From Megascapheus bottae (lineage: Eukaryota; Chordata; Mammalia; Rodentia; Geomyidae), in assembly GCA_024803745.1 (NCBI GenBank), contig JANJXV010000189.1, forward strand, positions 310,001 through 374,000: DNA of 64,000 nucleotides, written 5' to 3'. This document shows positions 11,768-23,414 of this stretch, piece after piece. Position numbers and translations under genes: made by a program. The notes under the pieces are model-generated. The model worked only from the letters and a program-made list of their open reading frames with translations, was not told where the DNA came from and searched no databases. Position 1 is the stretch's first letter. Each line of letters starts with the position of its first letter.

Positions 11768-11992
11768 GGCTGCATGCTGGTAGATCATACCTGTAATCCT
11801 TGCTAGGCAGGAGGCTGAGATCTGAGGATTGTGGTTAGAAGCCATCCCATAAAAAGGTCGACGAGACCTTTTTCTTCAACCAACCACCAAAAGCTGAAAG
11901 TGGGGCTTCAAATGGTAGAGGATTAGCCATGTTCAAAGAGCTAAGAGTATCTAGGCCCTAAATTTAAGCCCCAGTACTGGCACACATACACA
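11768..11992 (+). mobile_element. SINE-B inside L1M
   Basis: 'tacctgtaatccttgctagg' head and 'agccccagtactggcacaca' tail. Confidence 0.85.
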
Positions 11993-12792
11993 AAACATCA
12001 AACTATGTGTAAATTTCTAGTTCTAATATTACTAAACTTTACTGAAAAAGCATAAATGAATAGAAAAATACTATATTAACTGGAAGATGTAGCATTGTTG
12101 CAATATCAAATCTTTCCAGATCAATGCATTTCTAATCCAAGGCCTGATGGGATTTCTGTAAAAAAAATTCACAATGGATATAGAAAAACTAAGGACCTAG
12201 AATAGCCAAAATAATTTTGTAAAGTATTACAAACGGAATTCACATTGCAGTTCTAGTAATCAATACAGTGTAAAGCCAACAGCATAGACATACGGATGAA
12301 GATCAGAAATACTCCCTCACAGGAGAGTCCATTCGTTTCTGACCACCTGCCAAGATAACTTATTGGGGGCATGCCAGTCTTTTCAGCAACTGCTACTGGG
12401 ACAATGGGATTATGCAAACACCAAGAATAACAATAAAATAAACAAAAAACCCCTTTCATTTGTACCTCAGACACTATACAGTGAGCTTCTCCTGACAGAT
12501 AGGCCTAAAGGCAAATAGTAGACTATCATGATATCTGCAATAAAACATGAGAGAATGTTTTTTTGTGACCTAGAATTAGGTAAACACCCATAAACTTAGG
12601 AAGGATGATTAAAATCCAAATCACCAAAGAAAAATAATTGGCAAGTTGGCTTGATCAAAACTAAAACTTTTCTCCTGGATAGATAAACAAAAGAAAAAAT
12701 GGATTAGACAAAATATTTATAAAACTTACGTCTGATGAAAGAATTGTACCGAGAATATAGAATGAAACCTCAAAGTGCAATTTAAATAAACA

Positions 12793-12905
12793 AGATAGGT
12801 ACTGGTGGATCACATGTGTAATTCGAGCAAGCTGATTAAAGAAGCAGAACAAGCTTGGGGCTGAGTTCAAATCCCATACTGGTGGTGATGATGATGATGA
12901 TGAAA
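12793..12905 (+). mobile_element. SINE fragment with (GAT)n tail, inside L1M
   Basis: 'actggtggatcacatgtgta' head fused to 'gggctgagttcaaatcccat', with the middle deleted, followed by a short GAT/GATGAT run at 12884-12903. Confidence 0.65.
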
Positions 12906-13037
12906 GAAACCAACTTTTAGAATGAGTATGTGATTTGAAAAACAGCTCACTAAAGAAGAGACATAGGTGACAAATTAGTGTACAGAAATAATCACATTTC
13001 CATTTGTTACTAGGTAAACATGAATTAAAATCACTAG

Positions 13038-13130
13038 GCTGGGTTTGATAGCACATGCCTATAATTTCAATCATCAGGAGGATAAGGTGGAAGAATCAGA
13101 AGTTTGAAGCCAACTTGGCATATACAAGAC
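13038..13130 (+). mobile_element. B1/7SL-like fragment inside L1M
   Basis: 'gcacatgcctataatttcaa' then 'gaagtttgaagccaacttgg', 7SL-like without the tRNA-like tail. Confidence 0.6.
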
Positions 13131-13839
13131 CTTTAAAAATCAAAACCAATTTTACTGAGATTCTACCACACATCCTTTGTAACAGCACCCTTCCCACCCT
13201 GCCCCAATAATGCAATGGGGCTAATGGGTTGTAGAGAAGCTGAGACAGTATTGATGCTGTGTCCTTGGAACATGATTCATTTCTTATTAAGTAGTCCTAT
13301 GACCTAGAATTCCCATATCTAGGTTATTTTTTCTCCATGAAAAAGGAAACATATAGCCTCACAACACACAACTTGTCTTAAATGTTTATAATTAACTTTA
13401 TTTATAATTGCTTCAAACTTCAAATGGTTCAAATATCTGCCTATTGCTGGAGAAAGGGAATTAATTGCTATGCATTTATACAGTGGAATATCACTCAGCA
13501 ATAAAAAGAGTGAATTATTCATACATGTATGCAACCACATGGATGAACTTAAGAAATACACTAAATGAAATAAGGTAGAAAAATTAGATTATCCTATTCT
13601 GGGAAAAGTTAGATTATCAAGTAGAAATCAAGTGGTTGCCAGAATCTTGGTATTGATGAAAGTATATATTACCAAACAGACCATGGGGGCCTTTGGAGCA
13701 TAACAAATACTTCAGCTCTTGATTTAGTGATAGTCACATGACACTTTTCCAAACTTATAGAAATGAACATCTGAGAAGGGCAAATTTCACCCAATGTAAA
13801 TCATCCCCCAATAAAAATAACTTAAAATTTTTTCTATTG

Positions 13840-14094
13840 CATCTCTTTTGCTGTCCCTTGGTTATCTCATATTGTTACAGTATTTCACTTTGCTATCTGA
13901 TATATTGGATATATGCGTCTTTGGTTATTTGAAATTGGATAGGAAAGAGGGGAAAACAAGATGAGGGTGGGGGTTGGGGGGAGGGAAATGGGGACCAAGA
14001 CATGAGAAAGGGTATCAATGTATGTGAAGTAATGCACCTTCCATCTGGCGAATGTAATGTAACCCTTCTATTAATTACAATAAAAAAATAAGGA
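13840..14094 (+). mobile_element. 5'-truncated young L1 3' end
   Basis: About 255 bases of L1 3'UTR (starting 'catctcttttgctgtccctt') with an A-rich end. It is almost identical to 34772-35025. TSD: AAAATTTTTTCTATTG at 13824-13839 and the same with one extra T at 14095-14111. It landed at the extreme 3' end of the L1M relic. Confidence 0.85.
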
Positions 14095-14111
14095 AAAATT
14101 TTTTTCTATTG

Positions 14112-14330
14112 ACAGATGGTAGCAACTCACCCCTATACTAAGGAGGCTGAACTCTGTGTGAGGATCACAGTTTGAAACCACCCAGGCCCAAGAGCCTCTT
14201 ACCTCCAATTTATTACCAAAAACACCAGAAGGGGAGTTGTGGCTCAAATGCTGGAACATTAACCTTGAGCAAAGAATCTCAGGGGCGGCGCTCAATTCCT
14301 GAGTTCAAGCCCCAGGACCAGCACATAACA
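14112..14330 (+). mobile_element. SINE-B
   Basis: Diverged head with intact 'gttgtggctcaaatgctgga' and 'gttcaagccccaggaccagc' tail blocks. Confidence 0.8.
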
Positions 14331-14430
14331 CATACAAAAAGAAGCCCCTCTATTATTATCTCTAGAATTTTCTGTTAAGCTAATGATACCCCTCCTGAGA
14401 GTTTGAATTTCTGTGTATAAGAAATTAGAG

Positions 14431-14605
14431 GGCGGGGAGTTTGGCCTAGTGGTTAAAGTGCTTGCCTAGCACGCATGAAGACCCGGGTTTGATTCCTCTG
14501 TACCACATACATAGAAAAAAGCCTGAAGTGGTGCTATGGCTCAAGTGGTAGAGCTCTAGCTTTGAGAAAACCCAAGGATAGTGTTCATGTCCCAGCCTGA
14601 ACTTC
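14431..14605 (+). mobile_element. SINE-A
   Basis: 'gggagtttggcctagtggtt' start, 'agacccgggtttgattcctc' and 'ctcaagtggtagagctctag'. The tail is partly lost. Confidence 0.85.
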
Positions 14606-15360
14606 TGCCTAACACAGAAGCATTTCAGAATTGTTAAAATTTGAAGCAAAATTCTTGGAGTAACTAAAGGAAATACCTTTCTTCCTCCTACCAACTAGAT
14701 TTGAAGACTCTTGGGCACATCCCCTGAGCCTGGCTTTTCCTTATTTGCTTAGGCTTTGATGAATGCTTATTGAGACCATTAAAGCATTGTACCACAGAGA
14801 AGCTTCTTCAATCCAAGCTAATGTTGAGTAATGTTGTGCCTTGGGAAAGATAGGAGGTTCATAGATTAATAGCAAGCATGAAGTTCTGACAGAATAACTA
14901 CACTTCATGGATCAAGGTCTATTCCTTAGTCTCAATTACAGAAGCATCTCCAACACATTAATATGTGCCTGTTGGCACAAAACTGGAGCAAACAGAGGAA
15001 GAAGCCATCAATTCCACATGGTTGAGATCTTAAATGGTACCTCTAAGTTCCAAGTTATTGCTGAAATCTTGAGTCTCCTACACACTGGCGTTTTAAGAGC
15101 TTTTGGCCCCATTCACAGCAGTGGTGTACTTGTTGCTGACCTTCTTGAGCAGGTACGTACATAGTGGTTGTTCAGACTCTTAGCAATTTGCCCACTACAT
15201 GAAAGAAATGAGAGTTGAGCAGAGTCCTTTTCTAGTCTATTCCAGAAGGGTGAACACTGACACATGCAGAATAGGCTACAGTGGTTTTGGAAGAGAATAC
15301 TAGAAACACTCACAGAGCATTTTTTTTTTTTGAAAAGTTGCTCTATCACCTACATGCTTT
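14606..15360. other. Intron sequence without recognised elements
   Basis: Nothing recognised. Open frames around 14907-15164 have no family. Confidence 0.45.
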
Positions 15361-15361
15361 T

Positions 15362-15443
15362 TTTTCTTTACAGAGCAGGGGATCCAATACAGGGCCTTTG
15401 CACATGCCAGGCAAGTACTCTACCACTGAGCTCCATCCCCACT
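15362..15443 (-). mobile_element. ID-like monomer SINE
   Basis: Reverse complement reads as an ID/BC1-type unit: gctcagtggtagagtacttg, then cctggcatgtgcaaaggccc. It lacks the second monomer of family A. Confidence 0.75.
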
Positions 15444-15499
15444 CCCTCGTATACATTCTTGATTGTGTGAAGAGCGAGGTATGGATGGTTCACAGAAGA

Positions 15500-15685
15500 A
15501 ACTGAGATCCAAGGACTGAGATTTGAAGCCTGTCAGGTTAGAAAAATCTGAGCAACTCTTATCTCCAATGAACCATCAAAAGCTGGAAGTAGAGCTGTAG
15601 CTCAAGTGGTAGAGTGCCGGCCTTGATCAAAAAAGCTGAGCATGTGAGAGGTTCAGAGTTGAGGCCCTAGTACTGGCACAATCAA
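15500..15685 (+). mobile_element. SINE-B, head truncated
   Basis: 'tatctccaatgaaccatcaa', 'agctgtagctcaagtggtag' and the tail 'gaggccctagtactggcaca'. Confidence 0.8.
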
Positions 15686-16395
15686 ACAAATAAAAACAAA
15701 AAGCAAACAGAACAGAAAGTGCAAAAATATCAACAATGTGAATCTCCAAATCACTTAGAAAGTGTTCACTAAGAAAGTGAAGAGTTTAGAAAAATATACT
15801 GTAACTCTATTTATCACTTATTTGTTATTATGTATGCAGAAGTGACGTGTAACAAAAATCTAGGCATCAGTAAATCTGGAAGAGTTCACTAATGTATAAA
15901 GAAACATTCTAAGTGATGAAAAGGTAGTGTCTCCTTTGTTTTTCATTATTTACAGAGCATAAAATATGATGTATATTGCAATCACTTCTCTTTCTGATTT
16001 GATTAAATGTAGCTCTTTTTCATTTTCCCTATGCATTTACAAAGTTTTGTTTTTTAATTTATTTACAACATTGTTTTGCATTTTCAAATCTTTATGACTT
16101 CAAACTAGTAGAAAGGGTACTCAAATGGCATAAAGGAATCCTTCATGTTAGAATGAAATGCATCAAATCTCTAAAATCTGTTTGAACCATTTGGGAATAA
16201 TTGTGATAGTGCTAAGACATAATATTACCTGTCTGTTTACTTCCTGACACCAGTTCTATTTTCTTACACATTTATAGCACAGTCATCCCAATCCCAGCAA
16301 TTATCACAATACTGGCTGTTGTTGTTGTTGGGGGGTCTTGTTCAGCTTGCTCACTTAGTTTGCATGGCTTGTGCTGTACCTTCTGAGCTACACTT
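15686..16395. other. Intron sequence without recognised elements
   Basis: AT-rich with a short (GTT)n at 16317-16330. Nothing else recognised. Confidence 0.4.
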
Positions 16396-16652
16396 CTTTT
16401 TTTAAAAAAAATTATTTTATTGTCAGAGTGAAGTATAGAGGGGGTACAGGACATTCGTCAGAATGTGGCTACATTACTTCTTGAACATTGATGCCCTTTC
16501 CCATGTTTTTCTCACTTTCCCTCCTCCTGCTCCCTCCTAGTCATCTTGATTTTCCCCTTCCCTTCCCTAGTTCAAATAAATAAATAAACATATACACAAT
16601 GTACCAGGTACCAAAGTCAGATACAGTAACAACATGAGATAAACCAGAAGGA

Positions 16653-16655
<3 letters not shown>

Positions 16656-16710
<55 letters not shown>
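16656..16710. repeat. (GA)n microsatellite
   Basis: About 27 perfect GA units inside the antisense L1 3'UTR. Confidence 0.97.
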
Positions 16711-16714
<4 letters not shown>

Positions 16715-17058
16715 ACTTCACATAGTAGGCTAACAACAAATACAAAGATAAAACACTTGTTTCCTATCCTTGAGTTCATTTTGTTTATCCTCATTCTATA
16801 TGGCCATATGCACGTAGGTATTGAGCTATTGTAGTCCTCTGCTAGGAGAATCCTGGATGTTTACTAGTTATTGCAAGTGAGGGAAACCGTGGAGCCTATG
16901 TTTCTTTGGGTCTGGCTTACTTCACTTAATATGATTTTCCTTATGAATGGGGCAATGTCATTCTTTCTGATGGCAGCATAGAATTCCATTGTGTACAAAT
17001 ACCATACCTTCTTGATCCATTCATCTACTGAGGGCCATCTGAATTGGCTCCATATCTT

Positions 17059-17203
17059 TTTTATTTTATTTTATTTTTATTGTTGAGGTAATGTATAGAG
17101 GGGCTACAGTTACATTCACCAGATAGTAGGTGCATTACTTCTCACACAATGATACCCCTTCTCATGTTTTTGTCCGCACTTCCCTCCCCGCACCCTGGTT
17201 CCG
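17059..17203 (-). mobile_element. Short 5'-truncated L1 nested in L1
   Basis: About 145 bases of L1 3' end ('gtatagaggggctacagtta', 'ggtgcattacttctcacaca'). It is flanked by 'ggctccatatctt' (17046-17058) and 'ggttccgtatctt' (about 17201-17213), a 13-base TSD with two mismatches. Confidence 0.8.
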
Positions 17204-18025
17204 TATCTTAACTATGGTAAATAATACTGCAATGAACATGGTTATGCTATTAGCTTTAGTATGCCATTTTTATGGACATTTAGGTAAATACCCCTTCTTT
17301 CCTGTACAGTTTTCAGGGTATCTGCCTTGACCTCAAAGCCTTTGACCCATTTGGAATTAATTCTGGTGCAGGGTGACATAGAAGGATTCAACTTAAGTTT
17401 CGGATAGGTGTTTAACCAATTCCGCCAGCACCATTTCTTGAAGAGGCTGTCTTTCTTCCATCCTATTTTTTTACTCCATTATTGAGGATTAGGTGGCCAT
17501 AGGTCTGTGGGTTAATTTCTTGGTCTATTCCATTGGTCCTCAGGTCTGTTCTTGGGCCAGTACCAAGCTGGTTATTTTTTATTATTACTATACTCTGTAA
17601 TAGAGGCTGGAGTTTGATATTGATTTTCTTCCAGCACTGTTCTTTCTGCTAAGGACTGTTTTTGCTATATGGGGGGTCTTTTGTTGCTCCATATGAATTT
17701 TTGGATTGCCTCTTCTATTTTATTGAAGAATAAGATTGGGATATTGATGGATATTGCATTGAGTTTTTAGATAGCTTTTGGTAGGATTGCCATTTTCACG
17801 ATGTTAATTCTCCCAACCCAGGAGCATGGGAGATTTTTCCACTTCCTCCCTTTTGTTTTCATTTCCTTCTTCATGTTCTAATAGAGGTCCTTTACTGCCT
17901 TGGTTAAGTTAATTTCTAAGTATTTTTATTTTATTTTTTTTGAAACTATTGCAAAAGAAGTTGCTTTCCTGAGCTCAGCCTCACTCTTTTCATTGTTGAC
18001 ATACAGGAAAGCCATTGACTAGAGG

Positions 18026-18330
18026 TGTTAGTTCACATGACAGCTTCAGAGTTGCTCAAGCAGAGCAGTGATGGTCTTTCCTGGACAGCCAGGGCAGCAA
18101 GCACTGTAGGCAGGGCCCTTGTGTGGGAGGACAGTGGGCCTGATTCTATAGCTTCAGCCTTGCCGTGGTGGGCCTGAAGGCCAGCTTCTTTGTGCATTTG
18201 GGGTGGTCAGCTGACTCGAAACGTACAGACACTAGATGCCAGGAGCCTGGCGCCTAATATTATGACAACCAAAATTGTCCCCAGAATTTGCCAAAAGCCC
18301 TCCTGGGGATTGAAAACACGGGTGCACGTA
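18026..18330. other. Unassigned GC-richer stretch between opposed L1s
   Basis: About 300 bases, more G+C than its surroundings, lying between an antisense L1 and a sense L1. No gene, LTR or SINE recognised. Confidence 0.4.
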
Positions 18331-18339
18331 CAAGGAGCA

Positions 18340-18790
18340 CAGCAATGGAGACACAAAGGGTTAACACATGCAGCAGTGGTACTCACTAGATATTATGTTG
18401 AAAATAAACTATATACCTTTTGGGGAAAGACAGGAGGAAAAAACTGCAGGAGAGTAAGAGAAGGGGTGACACTGACCAAAAAGAAATGTATTCTGGAGCC
18501 GGGAGTTTGGCCTAGTGGTAGAGTGCTTGCCTTAGCATGCACAAAGGCCCAGGTTCGATTCCTTGGTGCCACATACATAGAAAAAAAAAGCCAGAGTGGT
18601 GAATGGTGCTGAGGCTCAAGTGGTAGAGCTCTAGCCTTGAGAAAGCCCAAGGACAGTGCTCAGACCCTGAGCTCAAGCCCAGGACTGGCAAAAAAAAACC
18701 CCAAAACAACAAAATGTATTCTTTACCTGACTTATATAACTGTAATTCCTCTGTACATCACTTTCATAATAACAATAAAATATTTTTAAG
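18340..18790 (+). mobile_element. L1 3'UTR (split by a SINE)
   Basis: 'actagatattatgttgaaaa' and 'ggggtgacactgaccaaaaa' parallel 52470-52570. After the SINE, 'tgacttatataactgtaatt' and an 'aataaaatattttt' end complete it. Confidence 0.75.
18495..18711 (+). mobile_element. SINE-A, with 11-base target-site duplication
   Basis: Full-length dimer with A tail. A perfect TSD AAATGTATTCT is at 18484-18494 and 18712-18722. Confidence 0.92.
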
Positions 18791-18906
18791 GAAGCACATA
18801 CATATTCAGTAGAAAAATTTTAGAAAGCGTAGCTATATAAAAGTGGAGGTGGAATTTTCCATATATCTGCAATCATATTTACTACAACATCTTATACTTT
18901 GTGTCC

Positions 18907-19277
<371 letters not shown>

Positions 19278-19289
19278 TTTTCTCTTTTT

Positions 19290-19505
19290 GATTTGGTTCC
19301 TGTCCTAGGGCTTGAACTCAGGGTCTGAGCACTGACCCTCTACTCTTTTGCTCAAGGCTAACACTCTACCACTTGAGCCAAAGCTCCATTTCCAGCTTCT
19401 TGGTGGTTAAATGGAGTTGAACTCAAGCTGGCTTCAAACCATGATCCTTAGATCTCAGCTTCTTGAGTCAGATTACAGATGTGGGCTGCCAGTACACAGC
19501 TCTTT
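19290..19505 (-). mobile_element. SINE-B
   Basis: Reverse of family B: 'gggcttgaactcagggtctg', 'ctctaccacttgagccaaag', 'gatctcagcttcttgagtca'. The pyrimidine tract lies at its A-tail end. Confidence 0.85.
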
Positions 19506-20254
19506 GTTTTCTGCCTAAATGTAATATAAAGTAATCACCTTCACCTAGAATTCAGTGTTAGGTTTTGTGCATACCTTGCCATTGGCATCCCTTCTGATCT
19601 GCTCAGATGTTGTGAGTAGAAATCCGTTTCCTAGCCTTGTACAATTGACAGGCCAGCAAAGTGCAGTACTCACTTGAGGGCACATTGGACAGAGCTCTGT
19701 TATAGTTTATGGAACAGCCAGCCCAACCTCATTCTCTTTTTTGCTCAAGCTGGCTTTAAACCTGAATCCTCAAATCTCAGCCTTCTCAGTAGAATTTCCA
19801 TCCTGCAGTCCTGTCTACTCAGAAGAAGAGGAGCTGAGTGGGCCATTGAAAGGGCAGCAGTGTAATGGAGGAAACCAGGACCCCTCTCTCAACATTGCCT
19901 CTGATACATAATAATGTTAACGCTAATAAAACCTATTAGTAAAGGACAAGGATATAAACTTTCAGTAGCTTCTGCTTATAAATGGATCTGCTTGTTTTCC
20001 TAAAACTTTTTAGAGATCATATGTTTCTGGAGACCATAATGTCTGGAATGGATCAACATATGGTCTTTTTTGTGTGTGTGGATATATTGGTGCATGGCGC
20101 CAAAATTAGCTACTAGATTTTCTCTCCCTCTCCTATCCCCTCCTCTCCACTCCTCTCCTCTTTCCAAGTCTCTTCCCTGTCTTTCCTCCCCTTTTCTTCT
20201 TCCCTCCATTTCCCACCTCTTCCTCCTCTTCTCTCTTTCCCCTCTATCTCCAAG

Positions 20255-20257
<3 letters not shown>
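19506..20257. other. Intron sequence; SINE-B remnant and TC-rich run
   Basis: A small SINE-B head remnant (about 19738-19800, minus strand) and a CT-rich stretch at 20120-20250. Nothing else recognised. Confidence 0.4.

Positions 20258-20295
<38 letters not shown>
20258..20295. repeat. (CA)n microsatellite
   Basis: About 19 perfect CA units following a pyrimidine-rich run. Confidence 0.97.
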
Positions 20296-20298
<3 letters not shown>

Positions 20299-20801
20299 TC
20301 CATGTGTTTCTTGAGACCATGTCTGGGATGAATCAGCAGGTATGGTGTTTAGGGAATATCTGTACACTTCTCTCCCACTCCTTTCCTCCCCATCTCCCTG
20401 CTTTCTCATTTCTGAAGGAGGCTGAGCGGCAACAGCTTTGATATAAGTATTAAAGATAACATTCATAGTTGACTAGTGCACTACTAATGTTTAGAAGTTG
20501 AGGATATTTGTAGATGATGCCTATTTTATCCTTCTAGGTAGGCTTCCTTATGATCCCTCACATAGACTGAGGAGGCAGAAGCCCCCTTGCTTCAAGTCTG
20601 GAAATGAGGGTTTTACTGAGGAGGTCTCTGCTTCTTACCAGGGTGGATGGTGAAGCACACTCAGGCCTTGAGACAAACCCTGAGTCCTTTTTTATTAATG
20701 TTTAGGTGTCTTTGGTGATGGTTCAGCACTTCGATGTGCAGATTAGTGCCCATGGAAAAGCTTCACGTGCAGCTGAGTTAAGCAGAACTGGATGAGAGCT
20801 G

Positions 20802-21045
20802 AGTACTGGTGGCTCACACCTATAAATCTAGCTATACAGGAGGCTGAGATATGAGGATCATGCTTCAAAGTGAGCCTAGGCAGGAAAGTCCATGAGACTA
20901 TTACCTCCAATTAACCAGAAAAAAGTTGGAAGTAGAGCTGTGGCTCAAGTGGTAGAGTGCTAGCCTTGAGCATAAAAGCTAAAGGACAGAACTCAGTCCC
21001 TGAATTCAAGCTCCAGGATCAGCCCATAAAACAAAAGAAAACAAA
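20802..21045 (+). mobile_element. SINE-B, near full length
   Basis: 'actggtggctcacacctata', 'ggcaggaaagtccatgagac', 'gagctgtggctcaagtggta', then an A/C-rich tail. One of the best-preserved B copies. Confidence 0.9.
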
Positions 21046-21059
21046 ACAAAAACAGCATT

Positions 21060-21885
21060 GAGTAGACACCTCTTAAACCCCTGTGGAACAGTTACTGACA
21101 CCATGTGTGGCTCAGTTCAGCTCATCAGGACTGCATTTGAAGTATTCCTATATGACCTATTTTAGCAACCTCCAAAACTCTTGTCCCTGTACCTGCTGTA
21201 TCCTGCAGGGAAAGACTTTGTGAGGACATTGCAATCTCTCAGTGCCTTAGAGAGTATGGGATAGTGGGAGCTGTCTGGCTTAAAACTGCCCTGGCTAGCA
21301 GAAACCTGAAAAATGAGTTAGATGCCATTTTATAAGGAAAGCAACCCAGACAGCTGAGAGGCTAGCTGTCAAGTTGAGTGTACACGGTTCATGGATTTAT
21401 TTTCAAACACTATGATTGAATGTGTACTACAACCCACATTTACAATATGGAAGTTTTCAAAATCCTAGTACCAAGGTGAGATATACAGGAAGGCGTAGAT
21501 GCTAATGAGTTGTAATGTAGCTCAATTTTCACCATGAACTTATTACTCCCTTGAAAGTGAAAGCATCTCATAACTTGCGATCCCACCACCCTTTGCTTGA
21601 CTTCTTTCCCTTTCTGGTCTTGCACTCTCAGCAATTTCTCCCAGGAACATTTTCTTAAGCAGTCTCTTGCTTATGTTCTCTCACCTCAAACTGTCCTCCT
21701 GGGCTGTTATCCTTGTGAGCAGGTGCAGGAGCTCCTTTTGCAGAAGACAGTAAGAGTGCGTGCACAGATTTGAGGGCCTGAAAGGCTTGAGATGGAGGAC
21801 AGAGACTCTCATAAGAGGCTTGTTGCTCTTATAAGAACAAAGAGCATTCTACATTTATCTTTCTCCCTTCTTTGTCCCCCCCCCT
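21060..21885. other. Intron sequence without recognised elements
   Basis: Nothing recognised. Confidence 0.45.
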
Positions 21886-21892
21886 CTCTCTC

Positions 21893-22080
21893 TCGGCCAG
21901 CTCTAGGCCTGAACTCAGGGTCTAAGCACTGTCCTTGGGCTTTCTCAAGGCTAGAGCTCTACCACTTGGGCCACAGCACCACTTCTGGCTTTTTTCTATG
22001 TATGTGGTACTGGGGAATCGAACCTGGGTATTTGTGTATGCCAGGCAAGCACTCTACCACTAGGCCAAACCCCCAGCTCC
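21893..22080 (-). mobile_element. SINE-A
   Basis: 'gggctttctcaaggctagag', 'tttttctatgtatgtggtac', 'caagcactctaccactaggc'. A long open frame running through 21792-22508 is a by-product of this SINE and its flank. Confidence 0.9.
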
Positions 22081-23045
22081 TGTTCTCTCTTGCTCTTTCC
22101 AAGGTAGTTTTATCCTCTGAGTGTAACACACTGCTATCAGCACCCTGGACAGAGTCCTCTCCAGAAAGTACTGCAGAGATTAGGCTCCTGGTTCCCTCAG
22201 TACTTCCTTCCACTCATACTGCTTGGAACTTTAGGCTTCCTATGAATCACATCCTATCACACAGCCCCCCACTCCTCAGCTGGTCCCCAGGAACCCCATA
22301 TTCTGGCACTGCACCCCACCTTTCCTTGAGGTACTCATTATTCGTACCCCATCTTCATCCACAAACCCGACATGCTGTCCAATTCAACTCTTCCTCACTC
22401 TACAACTTGGTTCATAATTGGCTCAATAGAGTCATAGCTACCCACTCCCCAGGTGACTTCCTCCCAGCATCCCCTTGCTCATCAAGCAGTTTGCCAAGGT
22501 CTCCATAGCAGCATAGCTGCACCAGGGCTACCTTCTGTCCATCTCCTTGAGCAGCTTCCTGTGATGCTTCGTGGCTCCTCAGCCCCAGGTCTTCATGTTT
22601 CCATTTTCCTCTGTTCAGACACATCTCATAGCTCTGGTGACTTCTGCTCACAGCTGTGATGGTTTGGAATTGGGTGGCGTTGAGCAGCATGGTGACATCT
22701 ACTTCCTGCCCTCCTTCAGGATGTGTCTACTCATGGCAACTGTGATATTTGTGACTCTGCAAGTGCACTTCAGTTTTTTCTCAACCATTTTCCATCTCAA
22801 AGCTGAATGGATCCATGGATCCTTGATTCTAAGCCTGCCAGTGATCTGTGGCTTCTATCAGAGAACTAGAAGACATTGATAAATTTGGCAGCTGATAAGG
22901 AGCTAGGGAATTTATGAGGTGTCAGACAACAGCCATTAAACCCCGTGGACCAGAATAATCAGAGTCTGACATAGAGGAACTGAGCTTGTGCTACCGCAGC
23001 AGACACATTTTGTCCAGTACACAGATTACTAAAATGAGTTTTGAC
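22081..23045. other. Intron sequence without recognised elements
   Basis: Pyrimidine-leaning sequence with overlapping open frames on both strands; none resembles a known family. Confidence 0.45.
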
Positions 23046-23049
23046 AAAG

Positions 23050-23130
23050 AGAGGTGTATAACTCAATGTTAGAACACTTGCCTAGCATGCACAGAACCAT
23101 GTATTCAAACCCCATGACTGTAAGGAAGAA
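23050..23130 (+). mobile_element. ID-like monomer SINE, diverged
   Basis: 'tagaacacttgcctagcatg' followed by 'tattcaaaccccatgac'. Confidence 0.6.
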
Positions 23131-23152
23131 CAAAAGAGGGAAAGTTTATTTA

Positions 23153-23366
23153 TGAGATGGCTGTTATGGCCCATGTCGGTAATTCCAGCTCCCCAGGAGG
23201 CTGAGATCTGTGGACTGTGGTTTGAAACCAGTGTAGGCAGGAAAACCTGTGAAATTCTCACCTCCATTTAACTAGCAAAAAGCCATATTTTGTAGAGTGC
23301 CAGCCTTGAGTAGAAAAGCTAAGGAACAGTTCCCAGACTTACAAGTTCAAGCCTCAGTAACAGCAC
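23153..23366 (+). mobile_element. SINE-B, with CA-rich tail
   Basis: 'gtaattccagctccccagga', 'ggcaggaaaacctgtgaaat', tail 'caagcctcagtaacagcac', then degenerate CA repeats to 23410. Confidence 0.8.
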
Positions 23367-23414
23367 ACACACATAAATACACACCCACACTCACACATGC
23401 ACACACCTATACAC

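Larger units (their letters stand above)
11330..13835 (+). mobile_element. Ancient L1M relic: ORF2 3' half through 3'UTR
   Basis: Diverged L1 in sense orientation. Recognisable pieces in order: the reverse-transcriptase region 'tctgcaaatgatgtgatcat' (F-A-D-D-type block, degraded), the 'agtaatcaatacagtgtaaa' segment, 'gacctagaattcccatatct', 'caatggatgaatgg'-like sequence near 13500 ('gtggaatatcactcagcaat'), and a 3'UTR end near 13740-13815. Frames are broken throughout. It is interrupted by three SINE insertions. Confidence 0.75.
16398..18025 (-). mobile_element. L1, 3'UTR and 3' part of ORF2, antisense
   Basis: Poly-A (as T/A-rich) end at 16398. Then reversed 3'UTR, 'ttcacttaatatgattttcc', 'tagaattccattgtgtacaa', 'cccatttggaattaattctg', 'tgttaattctcccaaccc', up to 'cattgttgacatacaggaaa', all in antisense L1 order. 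Frames are broken. It is interrupted by a GA microsatellite and a nested short L1. Confidence 0.85.

Noticed and set aside
14431..14605. tRNA gene (box A/box B-like sequence)
   Set aside because: The tRNA-like blocks belong to a dispersed SINE with a dimeric structure and A-rich tail, and no cloverleaf is kept.
21792..22508. 238-codon open frame
   Set aside because: About a third is antisense SINE-A and the rest has no family resemblance or splice context. An AT/TC-rich intron can give such a frame by chance.
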